DNA from: an uncultured Oscillospiraceae bacterium
GTDB lineage: Bacteria > Bacillota > Clostridia > Oscillospirales > Oscillospiraceae
Assembly: GCA_947632005.1 (NCBI GenBank)
Contig: CANRNU010000020.1
Coordinates: forward strand, 1 to 40,923
Reading direction: 5' to 3'
Length of the DNA: 40,923 nt
Shown: piece after piece, positions 35,194 through 40,923 of the stretch
Position numbering within the stretch: position 1 is the stretch's first letter
Layout: each line of letters begins with the position of its first letter
Notes under the pieces: model-generated
The model's database searches: none
What the model was told of the DNA's origin: nothing
The model's input: the letters and a program-made list of their open reading frames with translations, nothing else
Position numbers and translations under genes: made by a program

Positions 35194-35877
35194 TCAGACG
35201 TCGGGCTTGATGCCATAGGAGGTGAGCTGGTCCTGAAGGATCTTGATCTGACGCTGGTGGTACAGCCGCCGGTTGCGGATGGTCAGCTCGCCGGTGATAT
35301 ACAGCAGGATGAGCAGCCCCAGGCAGATGAGGGTGAAGGGGTTGCAGTGGCTCGCCACCTGACCGCCCTTGAGCAGGGCCTTGACCTTCAGATAGACGCT
35401 GGACACCAGATAGGGGGTGGCGTAGCACCCGGCGATGAGCAGAGTCATGAGCTTGGGGATGATAAGGGGACGGCGGCGGTTGGCATACTTCTTGAACAGC
35501 GGGACCATGCAAAAGATGATGGACACCACGCACTCGGCGATGAGGGCATATGTAAGATAAGGAGCCGCGTTCCGGCACAGCTCGAACATGGAGTAAAGGG
35601 TGATGGAGCTGGCACTGGCCGCGCTGGTGACCTGGATGGATGGCAGGAACCAGAAGGCGATGAGCGCGCCGTTGGCGGCGATGGCCAACAGGCAGAACAG
35701 CACGATGAACACCCGGGTCGCGGTGAGCTTGTCTTTCTTCACCGGGGGGCGACCGCCCTGAGAGGGGGGCGCGACTACGACGGTGGGAACGGCGAGAGCG
35801 CCGGGGACAGGGGTACCGCAGGTAGGGCAGACCCGCGCCAGGGGATTGAGTTCATGCTTGCAATTGGAACAGACCAT
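35194..35877 (-). CDS. Zinc-ribbon membrane protein of unknown function
   Basis: 227 residues. An N-terminal zinc ribbon (MVCSNCKHELNPLARVCPTC, four Cys at 3, 6, 17 and 20) and a Pro/Ala/Val linker precede four hydrophobic segments (about 53-75, 105-125, 140-165, 182-200). A basic amphipathic tail (RNRRLYHQRQIKILQDQL) closes it. The zinc ribbon would be cytoplasmic. The family is not recognised beyond the general zinc-ribbon membrane class. AAGGAGG is the ribosome site. It is the last gene after dnaX and ybaB, where Firmicutes usually have recR, so it may have been inserted at this point. Confidence 0.75.
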   Translation of the reverse strand: MVCSNCKHELNPLARVCPTCGTPVPGALAVPTVVVAPPSQGGRPPVKKDKLTATRVFIVLFCLLAIAANGALIAFWFLPSIQVTSAASASSITLYSMFELCRNAAPYLTYALIAECVVSIIFCMVPLFKKYANRRRPLIIPKLMTLLIAGCYATPYLVSSVYLKVKALLKGGQVASHCNPFTLICLGLLILLYITGELTIRNRRLYHQRQIKILQDQLTSYGIKPDV

Positions 35878-35920
35878 CAGTCAAACCTCCTTGAACTGAG
35901 ACAGTAGAGCGCCGGAAATG

Positions 35921-36265
35921 TCAGAACAGACCACCCAGGCCGCCGGTCAGACGGCTCATGGACTGGGCGGATGCCTCCTCCGCCTTGCGCAGGGCCTCGT
36001 TGACAGCGGCGATGATCATATCCTGGAGCATGTCCACGTCGTCCGGGTCCACAGCTTCCGGGTCGATGACGAGCTCCGTCACCTCCCGCTTGCCGGATAC
36101 GGTGGCCTTGACCACGCCGCCGCCGGCGGAAGCGGTATAGGACTGCTGCTCCAGGTCCTCCTGCATCTGCATCAGGTCCCGCTGCATCTTCTGTGCCTGC
36201 TTCATCATCGCGGCCTGGTTCATGCCGCCAAATCCGCCGCCGCGGAAAGAGCCTCCTCTAGCCAT
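35921..36265 (-). CDS. ybaB: YbaB/EbfC nucleoid-associated protein
   Basis: 114 residues. A Gly/Arg-rich N-terminus (MARGGSFRGGGFGG) precedes the helical core MKQAQKMQRDLMQMQEDLEQ and the strand segment VKATVSGKREVTELVIDPEA, the standard YbaB fold. YbaB dimers bind DNA and help shape the nucleoid. The gene lies 29 bases after dnaX, as in most bacteria; CAGGAGA upstream is the ribosome site. The normal companion recR is not in this window. Confidence 0.93.
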   Translation of the reverse strand: MARGGSFRGGGFGGMNQAAMMKQAQKMQRDLMQMQEDLEQQSYTASAGGGVVKATVSGKREVTELVIDPEAVDPDDVDMLQDMIIAAVNEALRKAEEASAQSMSRLTGGLGGLF

Positions 36266-36294
36266 AATACATATCTCCTGTACTTTAAAGATTG

Positions 36295-38007
36295 TTACTC
36301 GAATTTGATGTTGCCGAACCGGCCCAGAGCGTCCAGTTTCTCCATGTTGGGCTTGGGCGTCTCAGCCGGAGGCCGGTCAATGAAGGCGACGTGGCCGCTC
36401 TTGCCGGTCACCGCCTGCAATTCCTGCTGGAACAGCGCCTGATTGGTGGGATTGTCCAGCATCATCTTGGCGATGGGCGTGGCAAAGACCACGGAGAGCG
36501 TGTCCCCGTCATAGGAGCCGGTCACTTGGGTGGGGGTCATCAAAATGGCATAGGCCCCCATGTCCAGCTTGCCGTTCAGGCCCCGGACCAGCGCGTCCCA
36601 GACCGCGCCGCCGTCCGGGGCGGGGGAAGCGGGGGAGGGGCGCTCCGGCGGCTTAGGCTCCTGCTTTGCAGGAGGTTCCGGGTCGTGGGCCGGAGGCAGA
36701 ATGTCGTCCGTGTCTTCGGGAGGCGCATCTGCGTCCGTATACCAGGGGGCTTCGTCCTCCTGCTGCGGGGGCTCCGGGGGAGCAGGCGCGGGGGCAGGTC
36801 CCGCTGCCGGTTCAGCTGCCGGTATTGGTTCAGGAACAGGGACCGCTGCCGGGGCCGGGATGGCCGCGCCGCTTTTCAGGGCGGCTTCCAGCCGGGAGAC
36901 CCGGGTCTTGAGACCGGCAAGAGTATCGCCGGTCTCCGGTACGCACAGCCGAACCAGGCACATCTCCGCTGCCCGGCGGGGGTCGGTGCCGCCCACGTTG
37001 GCGGCGCGAATGGCGCTCATGCCGTCCATGAGCTGGGAGCCGGTGAGCTGGGAGGCAAAGCGGCGGAGCGTCTGGGTCTCATAGATGCCGGACAGGAGCG
37101 CCTCGCCGTTCCGGGGGGCCACTTGCAGCAGCAGCACATCCCGCATGAGCCCGCCCAGCTCATTCAAAATGCCGGCTGGCTCCTTGCCTCCCTGCCAGAG
37201 CCGGGAGAAAAGAGTCAGGGCCTTTTCCGCGTCCCCTGCGCCGATCGCGTCCAGGAGCTCCACGGTCCGACGGCTGCCGGCCAGGCCCATGGCGGAGAGG
37301 ACCTCCGCGGTGCCGATATGTTCGGAGGCGGAACACTGGTCCAGAAGACTCAGCGCGTCCCGCAGACCGCCGTCCGCCAGCCGGGACAGCAGTTCTGCCG
37401 CCTCCGGCTCCAGTTCGATGCCCTCCTGGCCGGCCACATAGCGCAGCCGCTCTGCGATGGCCGCCGGCTCGATGCGGGTAAAGCTGTGGCGCTGGCAGCG
37501 GGAGACGATGGTGGGGGGCAGCTTCTGGGGGTCCGTGGTGCACAGGATGAAGATCACGTGCTCAGGCGGCTCCTCCAGGATCTTCAGAAGGGCATTGAAG
37601 GACATGGACGAGGAGGCCAGCGCGTGGGCCTCGTCGATGATGTACACGCGTTTTTTCACCGAGGCGGGGGAGAACACGGCCTCCTCCCGCAGCGCACGCA
37701 CATCGTCCACGCCGCTGTGAGAGGCGGCGTCCATCTCCACCACGTCCATCACGCTCTCGTCCAGGATGCCCCGGCAGGAGGCGCACTGGTTGCATGGGTC
37801 GCCGTTTACGGGGTGCTCACAGTTCACGGCCCGGGCCAGGATACGGGCACAGGTGGTCTTGCCGGTGCCCCGGGTGCCGCTGAAAAGGTAGGCGTGGGAG
37901 AGCCGGCCTGTCTGCACCTGCCGCTTGAGGGTGGAGGTGATATGTTCCTGTCCGACCACGTCCTCAAAGGTCAGCGGCCGGTATTTTCTGTATAACGCCT
38001 GATACAT
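36295..38007 (-). CDS. dnaX: DNA polymerase III subunit gamma/tau
   Basis: 570 residues starting MYQALYRKYRPLTFEDVVGQ at ATG 38007; a longer frame to 38163 reads through hairpins and is rejected. Walker A GTRGTGKT is at 44-51, the zinc site has Cys63, 72, 75 and 78, Walker B is YIIDEAHAL, and the sensor region ends with domain III. A Pro/Ala/Glu-rich linker (about 395-460) leads to a C-terminal domain that may hold the tau part. DnaX assembles the clamp loader and ties it to the polymerase core. The SRP RNA gene lies directly upstream on the same strand, a conserved Firmicutes order. Confidence 0.96.
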   Translation of the reverse strand: MYQALYRKYRPLTFEDVVGQEHITSTLKRQVQTGRLSHAYLFSGTRGTGKTTCARILARAVNCEHPVNGDPCNQCASCRGILDESVMDVVEMDAASHSGVDDVRALREEAVFSPASVKKRVYIIDEAHALASSSMSFNALLKILEEPPEHVIFILCTTDPQKLPPTIVSRCQRHSFTRIEPAAIAERLRYVAGQEGIELEPEAAELLSRLADGGLRDALSLLDQCSASEHIGTAEVLSAMGLAGSRRTVELLDAIGAGDAEKALTLFSRLWQGGKEPAGILNELGGLMRDVLLLQVAPRNGEALLSGIYETQTLRRFASQLTGSQLMDGMSAIRAANVGGTDPRRAAEMCLVRLCVPETGDTLAGLKTRVSRLEAALKSGAAIPAPAAVPVPEPIPAAEPAAGPAPAPAPPEPPQQEDEAPWYTDADAPPEDTDDILPPAHDPEPPAKQEPKPPERPSPASPAPDGGAVWDALVRGLNGKLDMGAYAILMTPTQVTGSYDGDTLSVVFATPIAKMMLDNPTNQALFQQELQAVTGKSGHVAFIDRPPAETPKPNMEKLDALGRFGNIKFE

Positions 38008-38020
38008 TTGCCTCGCACAG

Positions 38021-38170
38021 TCCGCCGCCGCAGCGGCGGATAAAATGGGATGATGATTTCCGGGGACATGTGCCTCGGAAATCATTCTTTGCGGCTCACG
38101 AAGTGTGCGAGCGCAGCGAGTGCGCGTATGTGAGCCGAGACCTACTCGTTGAAATGCGCGCATTTCAACG
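38021..38170. repeat. Cluster of four inverted repeats between SRP RNA and dnaX
   Basis: TCCGCCGC/GCGGCGGA (38021-38040); ATGATTTCCG...CGGAAATCAT (about 38052-38083); CGGCTCAC...GTGAGCCG (about 38087-38136, with GTGCGAGCGCAGCGAG inside); and a perfect 24-bp palindrome with arms CGTTGAAATGCG and CGCATTTCAACG (38147-38170). Together they cover most of the gap. The layout suggests a dispersed hairpin element (inference); some arms could add termination behind the SRP RNA. Confidence 0.7.
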
Positions 38171-38175
38171 AAATA

Positions 38176-38450
38176 AAAAAGCTGTACACCTGCCTTTGTC
38201 TACCCGACATGTCCGTTACCGTGGCAGTTGGCTCAGACCCAGCGACCTCGCGGCACACGGAGGGTCCCGCTTAATGCTGCTCGGTTCCCCGCCTGACATG
38301 GTTCACAGGTCTCCGTTGCGTGAGACCAGGCCTTCAACGCCACTTACCGCGGCCAGACGACACATCGAAGTATCCGGGGGCAGGAATTCGTCCCCGCTAT
38401 AGCGGATTGCGGGTACAGGGCACCGCTGGCTCCCCGACTAGTACAGCTCC
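38176..38450 (-). ncRNA. ffs: Large signal recognition particle RNA
   Basis: About 275 bases, minus strand. The helix 8 core is explicit: GTGAACCATGTCAGG, then CGG-GGAA-CCG (tetraloop GGAA, plus-strand 38282-38291), then AGCAGCATTAAG. The Alu part near the 5' end reads GGTGCCCTGTACCC. The 5' AGCTGTAC and 3' GTACAGCT ends pair perfectly, and the 3' end runs into TTTTTT (38180-38175). A promoter fits at 38457-38485. This RNA binds Ffh and works with FtsY (24208-25077) in membrane protein targeting. Its length and Alu domain match Bacillus/Clostridium-type large SRP RNA. Confidence 0.95.
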
Positions 38451-38456
38451 TGGGCT

Positions 38457-38485
38457 ATTATACGCCACCGGGGGATTTTTATCAA
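38457..38485 (-). promoter_or_regulatory. Promoter of the SRP RNA gene
   Basis: On the minus strand, TTGATA (38485-38480), a 17-base spacer and TATAAT (38462-38457), predicting a start at about 38450, exactly the folded 5' end. Confidence 0.85.
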
Positions 38486-38492
38486 GTGGGAC

Positions 38493-38520
38493 TTTACAAA
38501 TCGGGAAATTGTGTTATAAT
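38493..38520 (+). promoter_or_regulatory. Promoter of the tRNA-Ala gene
   Basis: TTTACA (38493-38498), a 16-base spacer, and TATAAT (38515-38520), 17 bases before the mature tRNA. Its -35 is seven bases from the -35 of the divergent SRP RNA promoter. Confidence 0.8.
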
Positions 38521-38537
38521 ACCCTAGCAGCATGTTT

Positions 38538-38613
38538 GGGGGCGTAGCTCAGCTGGGAGAGCGTTCGGTTCGCATCCGAGAGGTCGAGGGTTCGAATCCC
38601 TTCGTCTCCACCA
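38538..38613 (+). tRNA. tRNA-Ala (anticodon CGC)
   Basis: 76 bases with encoded CCA. The acceptor stem GGGGGCG/CGTCTCC has the G3:U70 pair that specifies alanine. The D arm is GCTC...GAGC; the anticodon stem TTCGG/CCGAG encloses loop TTCGCAT with anticodon CGC at 38571-38573; the T arm is GAGGG-TTCGAAT-CCCTT. It reads the GCG alanine codon, common in GC-rich genomes. Confidence 0.95.
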
Positions 38614-38615
38614 TC

Positions 38616-38660
38616 TTGCAAAAACCTGCTGAATTGCAATGATTCAGCAGGTTTTTGCAA
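38616..38660. terminator. Terminator after tRNA-Ala
   Basis: A perfect 19-bp inverted repeat, TTGCAAAAACCTGCTGAAT and its complement, with a TGCAATG loop. The T-run is within the 3' arm (GTTTTTGC), so it can act on both strands. Confidence 0.85.
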
Positions 38661-38959
38661 CTATCGGGATGATTTGCTGGGGTAATTTCCAATTTTCAGG
38701 AAAATTATCCTTCGTCATATTTCATAGAATATCCGCCCCTTTCTTGTAAAAATGAGAATTCCCCCGCCTGAGCTACGCCCCCCTGACTGTATATTTACCG
38801 CGATTTGCTTCATATCCGGGGATGTAGAGGATATTGAGTGTGAGCGGTGTATGTGGATTTGCTTCGGGATGCGAATCGGACGCTGGGTATGGGCGTTACA
38901 CTCTGAATTTTCGGGATGCGAATCGGAAGCCTGGCATTGGAGGTACATCCAAGTATTAT
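38661..38959. other. Gap between tRNA-Ala terminator and recombinase, with direct repeats
   Basis: No gene seen. Two identical 18-bp copies of TTCGGGATGCGAATCGGA lie at 38863-38880 and 38910-38927, 47 bases apart; after each the sequence stays partly similar (CGCTGG, AGCCTGG). An imperfect inverted repeat around CCAATTTTCAGGAAAATT lies near 38690. These could be recombinase binding sites or an element end. Confidence 0.55.
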
Positions 38960-40507
38960 TTATGACGAGGGGCTGAAGTTGTATTGTATCTCAACCTTGG
39001 AGGTCTGATAGACGGTAATGCGCTTTACCAGAAGCCGAATCAGGTCGATAATGGCATACGGTTCTTCGCCACTGAGCGTCTCCAACAATACCGGGACATC
39101 TACGACCGTCTTGCGCAAAAGCTTTTGCCGGTATTCCAAGTCCTGAATTGCCTTATCAAGCGACTTTATGTACTGCTCTTCTGTGGAACACTTGCGTTTG
39201 ATATGCTCTGCTGTTCCCTGAAGGACTGACAGAGTCAACGGACTTTCTTTCCGAAGGGCCTTGAGGATCTCAGTATGAAGATCTTCAAGGTTCTTTTCCA
39301 GCCTTCCACGCCGCCGCTCTGCTTCCTGCCGCTGGCTGTGGATGCTGTCGATCTGTTCCAGCAGCTTCTGCCAGCACTCTTTCACAAATTCCGGGGATCT
39401 GAGAGCAAACAGAGTATCATATATCTTGTTGATCACCGTTTCCTCCAGCAGCTTCACGGAGTAGCCAGCAGGACCGTTGCAGCGGTCATGGTGACACTGC
39501 CGTTTACCGCATATGTACCGCTGCCGCGTCTCCCTGATCACATTCCCGTCCGGCCCCTTTCCTATGCGCCCGCTGGTGCCCCGGCCAAGCCGTTTCCCGC
39601 AGTGGCCGCAGTAGGCGATGCCAAGCAGCAGCATGGGTTCCCGGTCGCCCTGATAAAGCCGCCTTACGGCGTAGTCGTGCTGATATGCCTCCCGCTGTAT
39701 GGCAGCCTTTTCAAACAATTCATTGTCAATGATCTGAAGCTGGGGCAGATGTCCGGACACGGCGGTACCCTTCACGATATGGCCGGTATATATGCGGCGC
39801 TTGAGGATCTGGGCCACGGTGCCGCAGTGCCAGTGGTCCTCATTGGGACTTGGCACGCCGAGCTCTGTAAGGTACTTGGCGAGACGATATGTTCCCATTC
39901 CCTCATTGGCATATTTCCGATAGATGAGCCGCACTACCTCCGCTTCCTGGGTATTTACGACCAGGTCGTACACCTCCCGGTTGTGCCGATTTCTACGGCC
40001 GTTGCGGACAAGTCGGTAGCCATAGGGAGCATTGCCGCCGGTATAAAGCCCCTCCCGTGTGAGCTGTTCTATGCGCGTGCGCGTTCGGATAGAGGTCTTT
40101 ATACTCTCGCCGGACGCCTGCCAGAACTGGATGTAATTGAGCAGCTTGTCGATGTGGTTGTCAAAGCGCTGCTCGCCCTCCTTGACGCTCCAGACAGCGA
40201 TGCCGTTGCGGACGAACCATTCCACCACGAAAGGCGTCTCGTCGTCCCGGCGGCCCAGCCGATCGAACATGAACACCAGTAGGATGTCGAAGGCCTTCTG
40301 CATGGCGGCGTTCTTGATGGACTGGATGGCGTCCCGGTCGTTGGCGGAGACGGAAAAACCGGACACGCCCCGCTCGTAATATTCCTTTTCGATACACCAG
40401 CCTTTCTCTGCGGCAAAGGCCGTGCATGCTTGCCGCTGCATAGGGATGTCGGCCCCGTCGACTTGCTTCATGGTGGACACACGGTAGAGACAATACACTC
40501 GTTTCAT
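38960..40507 (-). CDS. Large serine recombinase
   Basis: 515 residues from ATG 40507, preceded by AAAGGAGG. The N-terminal resolvase domain (about 3-145) has nucleophile Ser11 in LYRVSTMKQ and VFMFDRLGRRDDE. The Recombinase domain (about 155-275) has TGGNAPYGYRL and ILKRRIYTGHIVKG. A zinc-ribbon domain (Cys300, 303, 333, 338/343) and a coiled coil (about 385-460) complete the standard layout. These enzymes integrate and excise phages, ICEs and similar elements, or invert DNA, at short att sites. No other phage or conjugation gene is visible in the window, so it is either at the edge of an element continuing to the right or a lone remnant. Confidence 0.94.
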   Translation of the reverse strand: MKRVYCLYRVSTMKQVDGADIPMQRQACTAFAAEKGWCIEKEYYERGVSGFSVSANDRDAIQSIKNAAMQKAFDILLVFMFDRLGRRDDETPFVVEWFVRNGIAVWSVKEGEQRFDNHIDKLLNYIQFWQASGESIKTSIRTRTRIEQLTREGLYTGGNAPYGYRLVRNGRRNRHNREVYDLVVNTQEAEVVRLIYRKYANEGMGTYRLAKYLTELGVPSPNEDHWHCGTVAQILKRRIYTGHIVKGTAVSGHLPQLQIIDNELFEKAAIQREAYQHDYAVRRLYQGDREPMLLLGIAYCGHCGKRLGRGTSGRIGKGPDGNVIRETRQRYICGKRQCHHDRCNGPAGYSVKLLEETVINKIYDTLFALRSPEFVKECWQKLLEQIDSIHSQRQEAERRRGRLEKNLEDLHTEILKALRKESPLTLSVLQGTAEHIKRKCSTEEQYIKSLDKAIQDLEYRQKLLRKTVVDVPVLLETLSGEEPYAIIDLIRLLVKRITVYQTSKVEIQYNFSPSS

Positions 40508-40590
40508 TGGGATACCTCCTTTAATTACGATGTATCTGCATGGTACCATGGGAAACAAAAAGTGCGCCTCAAAAGAGACACAAAAGGATG

Positions 40591-40637
40591 TTGACAATAT
40601 ATAGGATAAACCCTACTACCACGCAGTAGTTTAGTAG
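40591..40637 (+). promoter_or_regulatory. Inverted repeat with promoter-like element upstream of recombinase
   Basis: TTGACA (40591-40596), 17 bases, then a poor -10 TACTAC (40614-40619), overlapped by ACTAC-N6-GTAGT (40615-40630) and CTACTA...TAGTAG (40613-40637). It may be an operator between the divergent recombinase and RNA genes. The target regulator is unknown. Confidence 0.4.
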
Positions 40638-40659
40638 AAAGCTTTTTCCTCCTTTATAT

Positions 40660-40687
40660 TTGCAAAAACAGCGCGGTATGCTATAAT
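40660..40687 (+). promoter_or_regulatory. Promoter of the right-edge small RNA
   Basis: TTGCAA (40660-40665), a 16-base spacer, and TATAAT (40682-40687); predicted start about 40694, matching the first paired base of the RNA. Confidence 0.75.
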
Positions 40688-40693
40688 CTAGGA

Positions 40694-40847
40694 GGGAAAC
40701 GGGGGCTTAAGACGTCTTGTCTTGATTCTACCTCACGGTATGATCGCGCAACCAACAGCTATATGGCTATGCCACTGGTATTACTGCAAGACTACCATGG
40801 TCTGCGGTTCTGTGCAGTGTTCTTAAGAAGTCCCCGGTTTCCTTTTT
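40694..40847 (+). ncRNA. Structured small RNA, possibly 6S RNA
   Basis: About 154 bases. The ends pair in a long closing stem: GGAAAC (40695-40700) with GTTTCC, GGGG with CCCC (40832-40835), CTTAAGA (40706-40712) with TCTTAAG (40821-40827), then TTTTT. The interior holds ACTGC...GCAGT, AGAC...GTCT, and an ACCA/TGGT hairpin, with long unpaired flanks and CTGCGGTTC on the 3' side. A long closing stem, open centre and CUGCGG near the 3' side recall 6S RNA, the RNA polymerase decoy, but it is shorter than the usual ~185-200 bases. No coding frame runs through it. It might also be a mobile-element RNA. Confidence 0.6.
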
Positions 40848-40887
40848 GAAAGACTAACTATTAGATGTCAAGCCTGAATTAAGGGAA

Positions 40888-40923
40888 ATGGGCGAAAGGA
40901 AGAGAATCCGCAAGAAGGTAAAA
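40888..40923 (+). CDS. Possible start of a gene cut by the window edge
   Basis: ATG 40888 begins MGERKRIRKKVK and is open to the last base. AAGGG lies upstream but only about two bases from the ATG, so the start is weak. The very basic N-terminus gives no family clue. Confidence 0.25.
   Translation, partial: MGERKRIRKKVK

Noticed and set aside
38070-38547. Short plus-strand frames over the SRP RNA
   Set aside because: They lie on the complement of a clearly folded RNA gene with its own promoter and terminator.
38538-38613. tRNA-Ala as the attachment site of the serine recombinase
   Set aside because: The tRNA is complete, and no second copy of its 3' end is seen in the window; large serine recombinases usually do not target tRNA genes.

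Overview
The window is a GC-rich stretch of a Firmicutes chromosome. The gene order (ftsEX - M23 peptidase - S41 peptidase; dprA-topA-trmFO; plsX-acpP-rnc-smc-ftsY; nadD/yqeK-rsfS-leuS; SRP RNA-dnaX-ybaB) and AGGAGG-type ribosome sites point to Clostridia. The base composition and dispersed hairpin repeats suggest an Oscillospiraceae-like gut bacterium; that family-level placement is inference.

Left part (1-7.5 kb): the end of a PucR/CdaR-type regulator, then ftsE, ftsX, a secreted coiled-coil M23 hydrolase and an S41 protease (division-coupled wall remodelling), then greA and lysS. Two copies of a ~98 bp two-hairpin repeat lie in front of greA and lysS. The first sits in the predicted greA mRNA leader, downstream of a perfect consensus promoter. 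From 7.4 to 12.3 kb is accessory DNA: an AT-richer island with a YdeI-like gene, an EamA transporter, a MATE exporter and a membrane acyltransferase.

Centre (12.3-30.3 kb): one dense run of core genes on the + strand, many joined by ATGA overlaps: an RNA methyltransferase, dprA, topA, trmFO, plsX, acpP, rnc, a radical SAM protein, smc, ftsY, rdgB, yhbY, a fused nadD-yqeK, rsfS, leuS and rpsU. Smc has unusually short arms, and the ftsY ribosome site lies inside a dispersed repeat.

Right part (30.3-40.9 kb): a coupled 16-codon ORF and small membrane protein. Next comes a Y-family polymerase gene divergent from a LexA/HdiR-like self-cleaving repressor, with three matching 15-bp sites between them, and an AI-2E family permease. 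An SPFH protein plus ribbon-helix-helix protein follows, with an 11-bp-periodic operator-like array over its promoter. Then come a zinc-ribbon membrane protein, ybaB, dnaX and the large SRP RNA on the - strand, a tRNA-Ala(CGC), a large serine recombinase and a structured small RNA (possibly 6S RNA) at the right edge.

No single large unknown system is evident. The most interesting unexplained items are the two small regulatory circuits (polymerase/repressor and SPFH/RHH), the hairpin repeats in mRNA leaders, the short-armed Smc, the coupled micro-ORF, and the RNA beside the recombinase.
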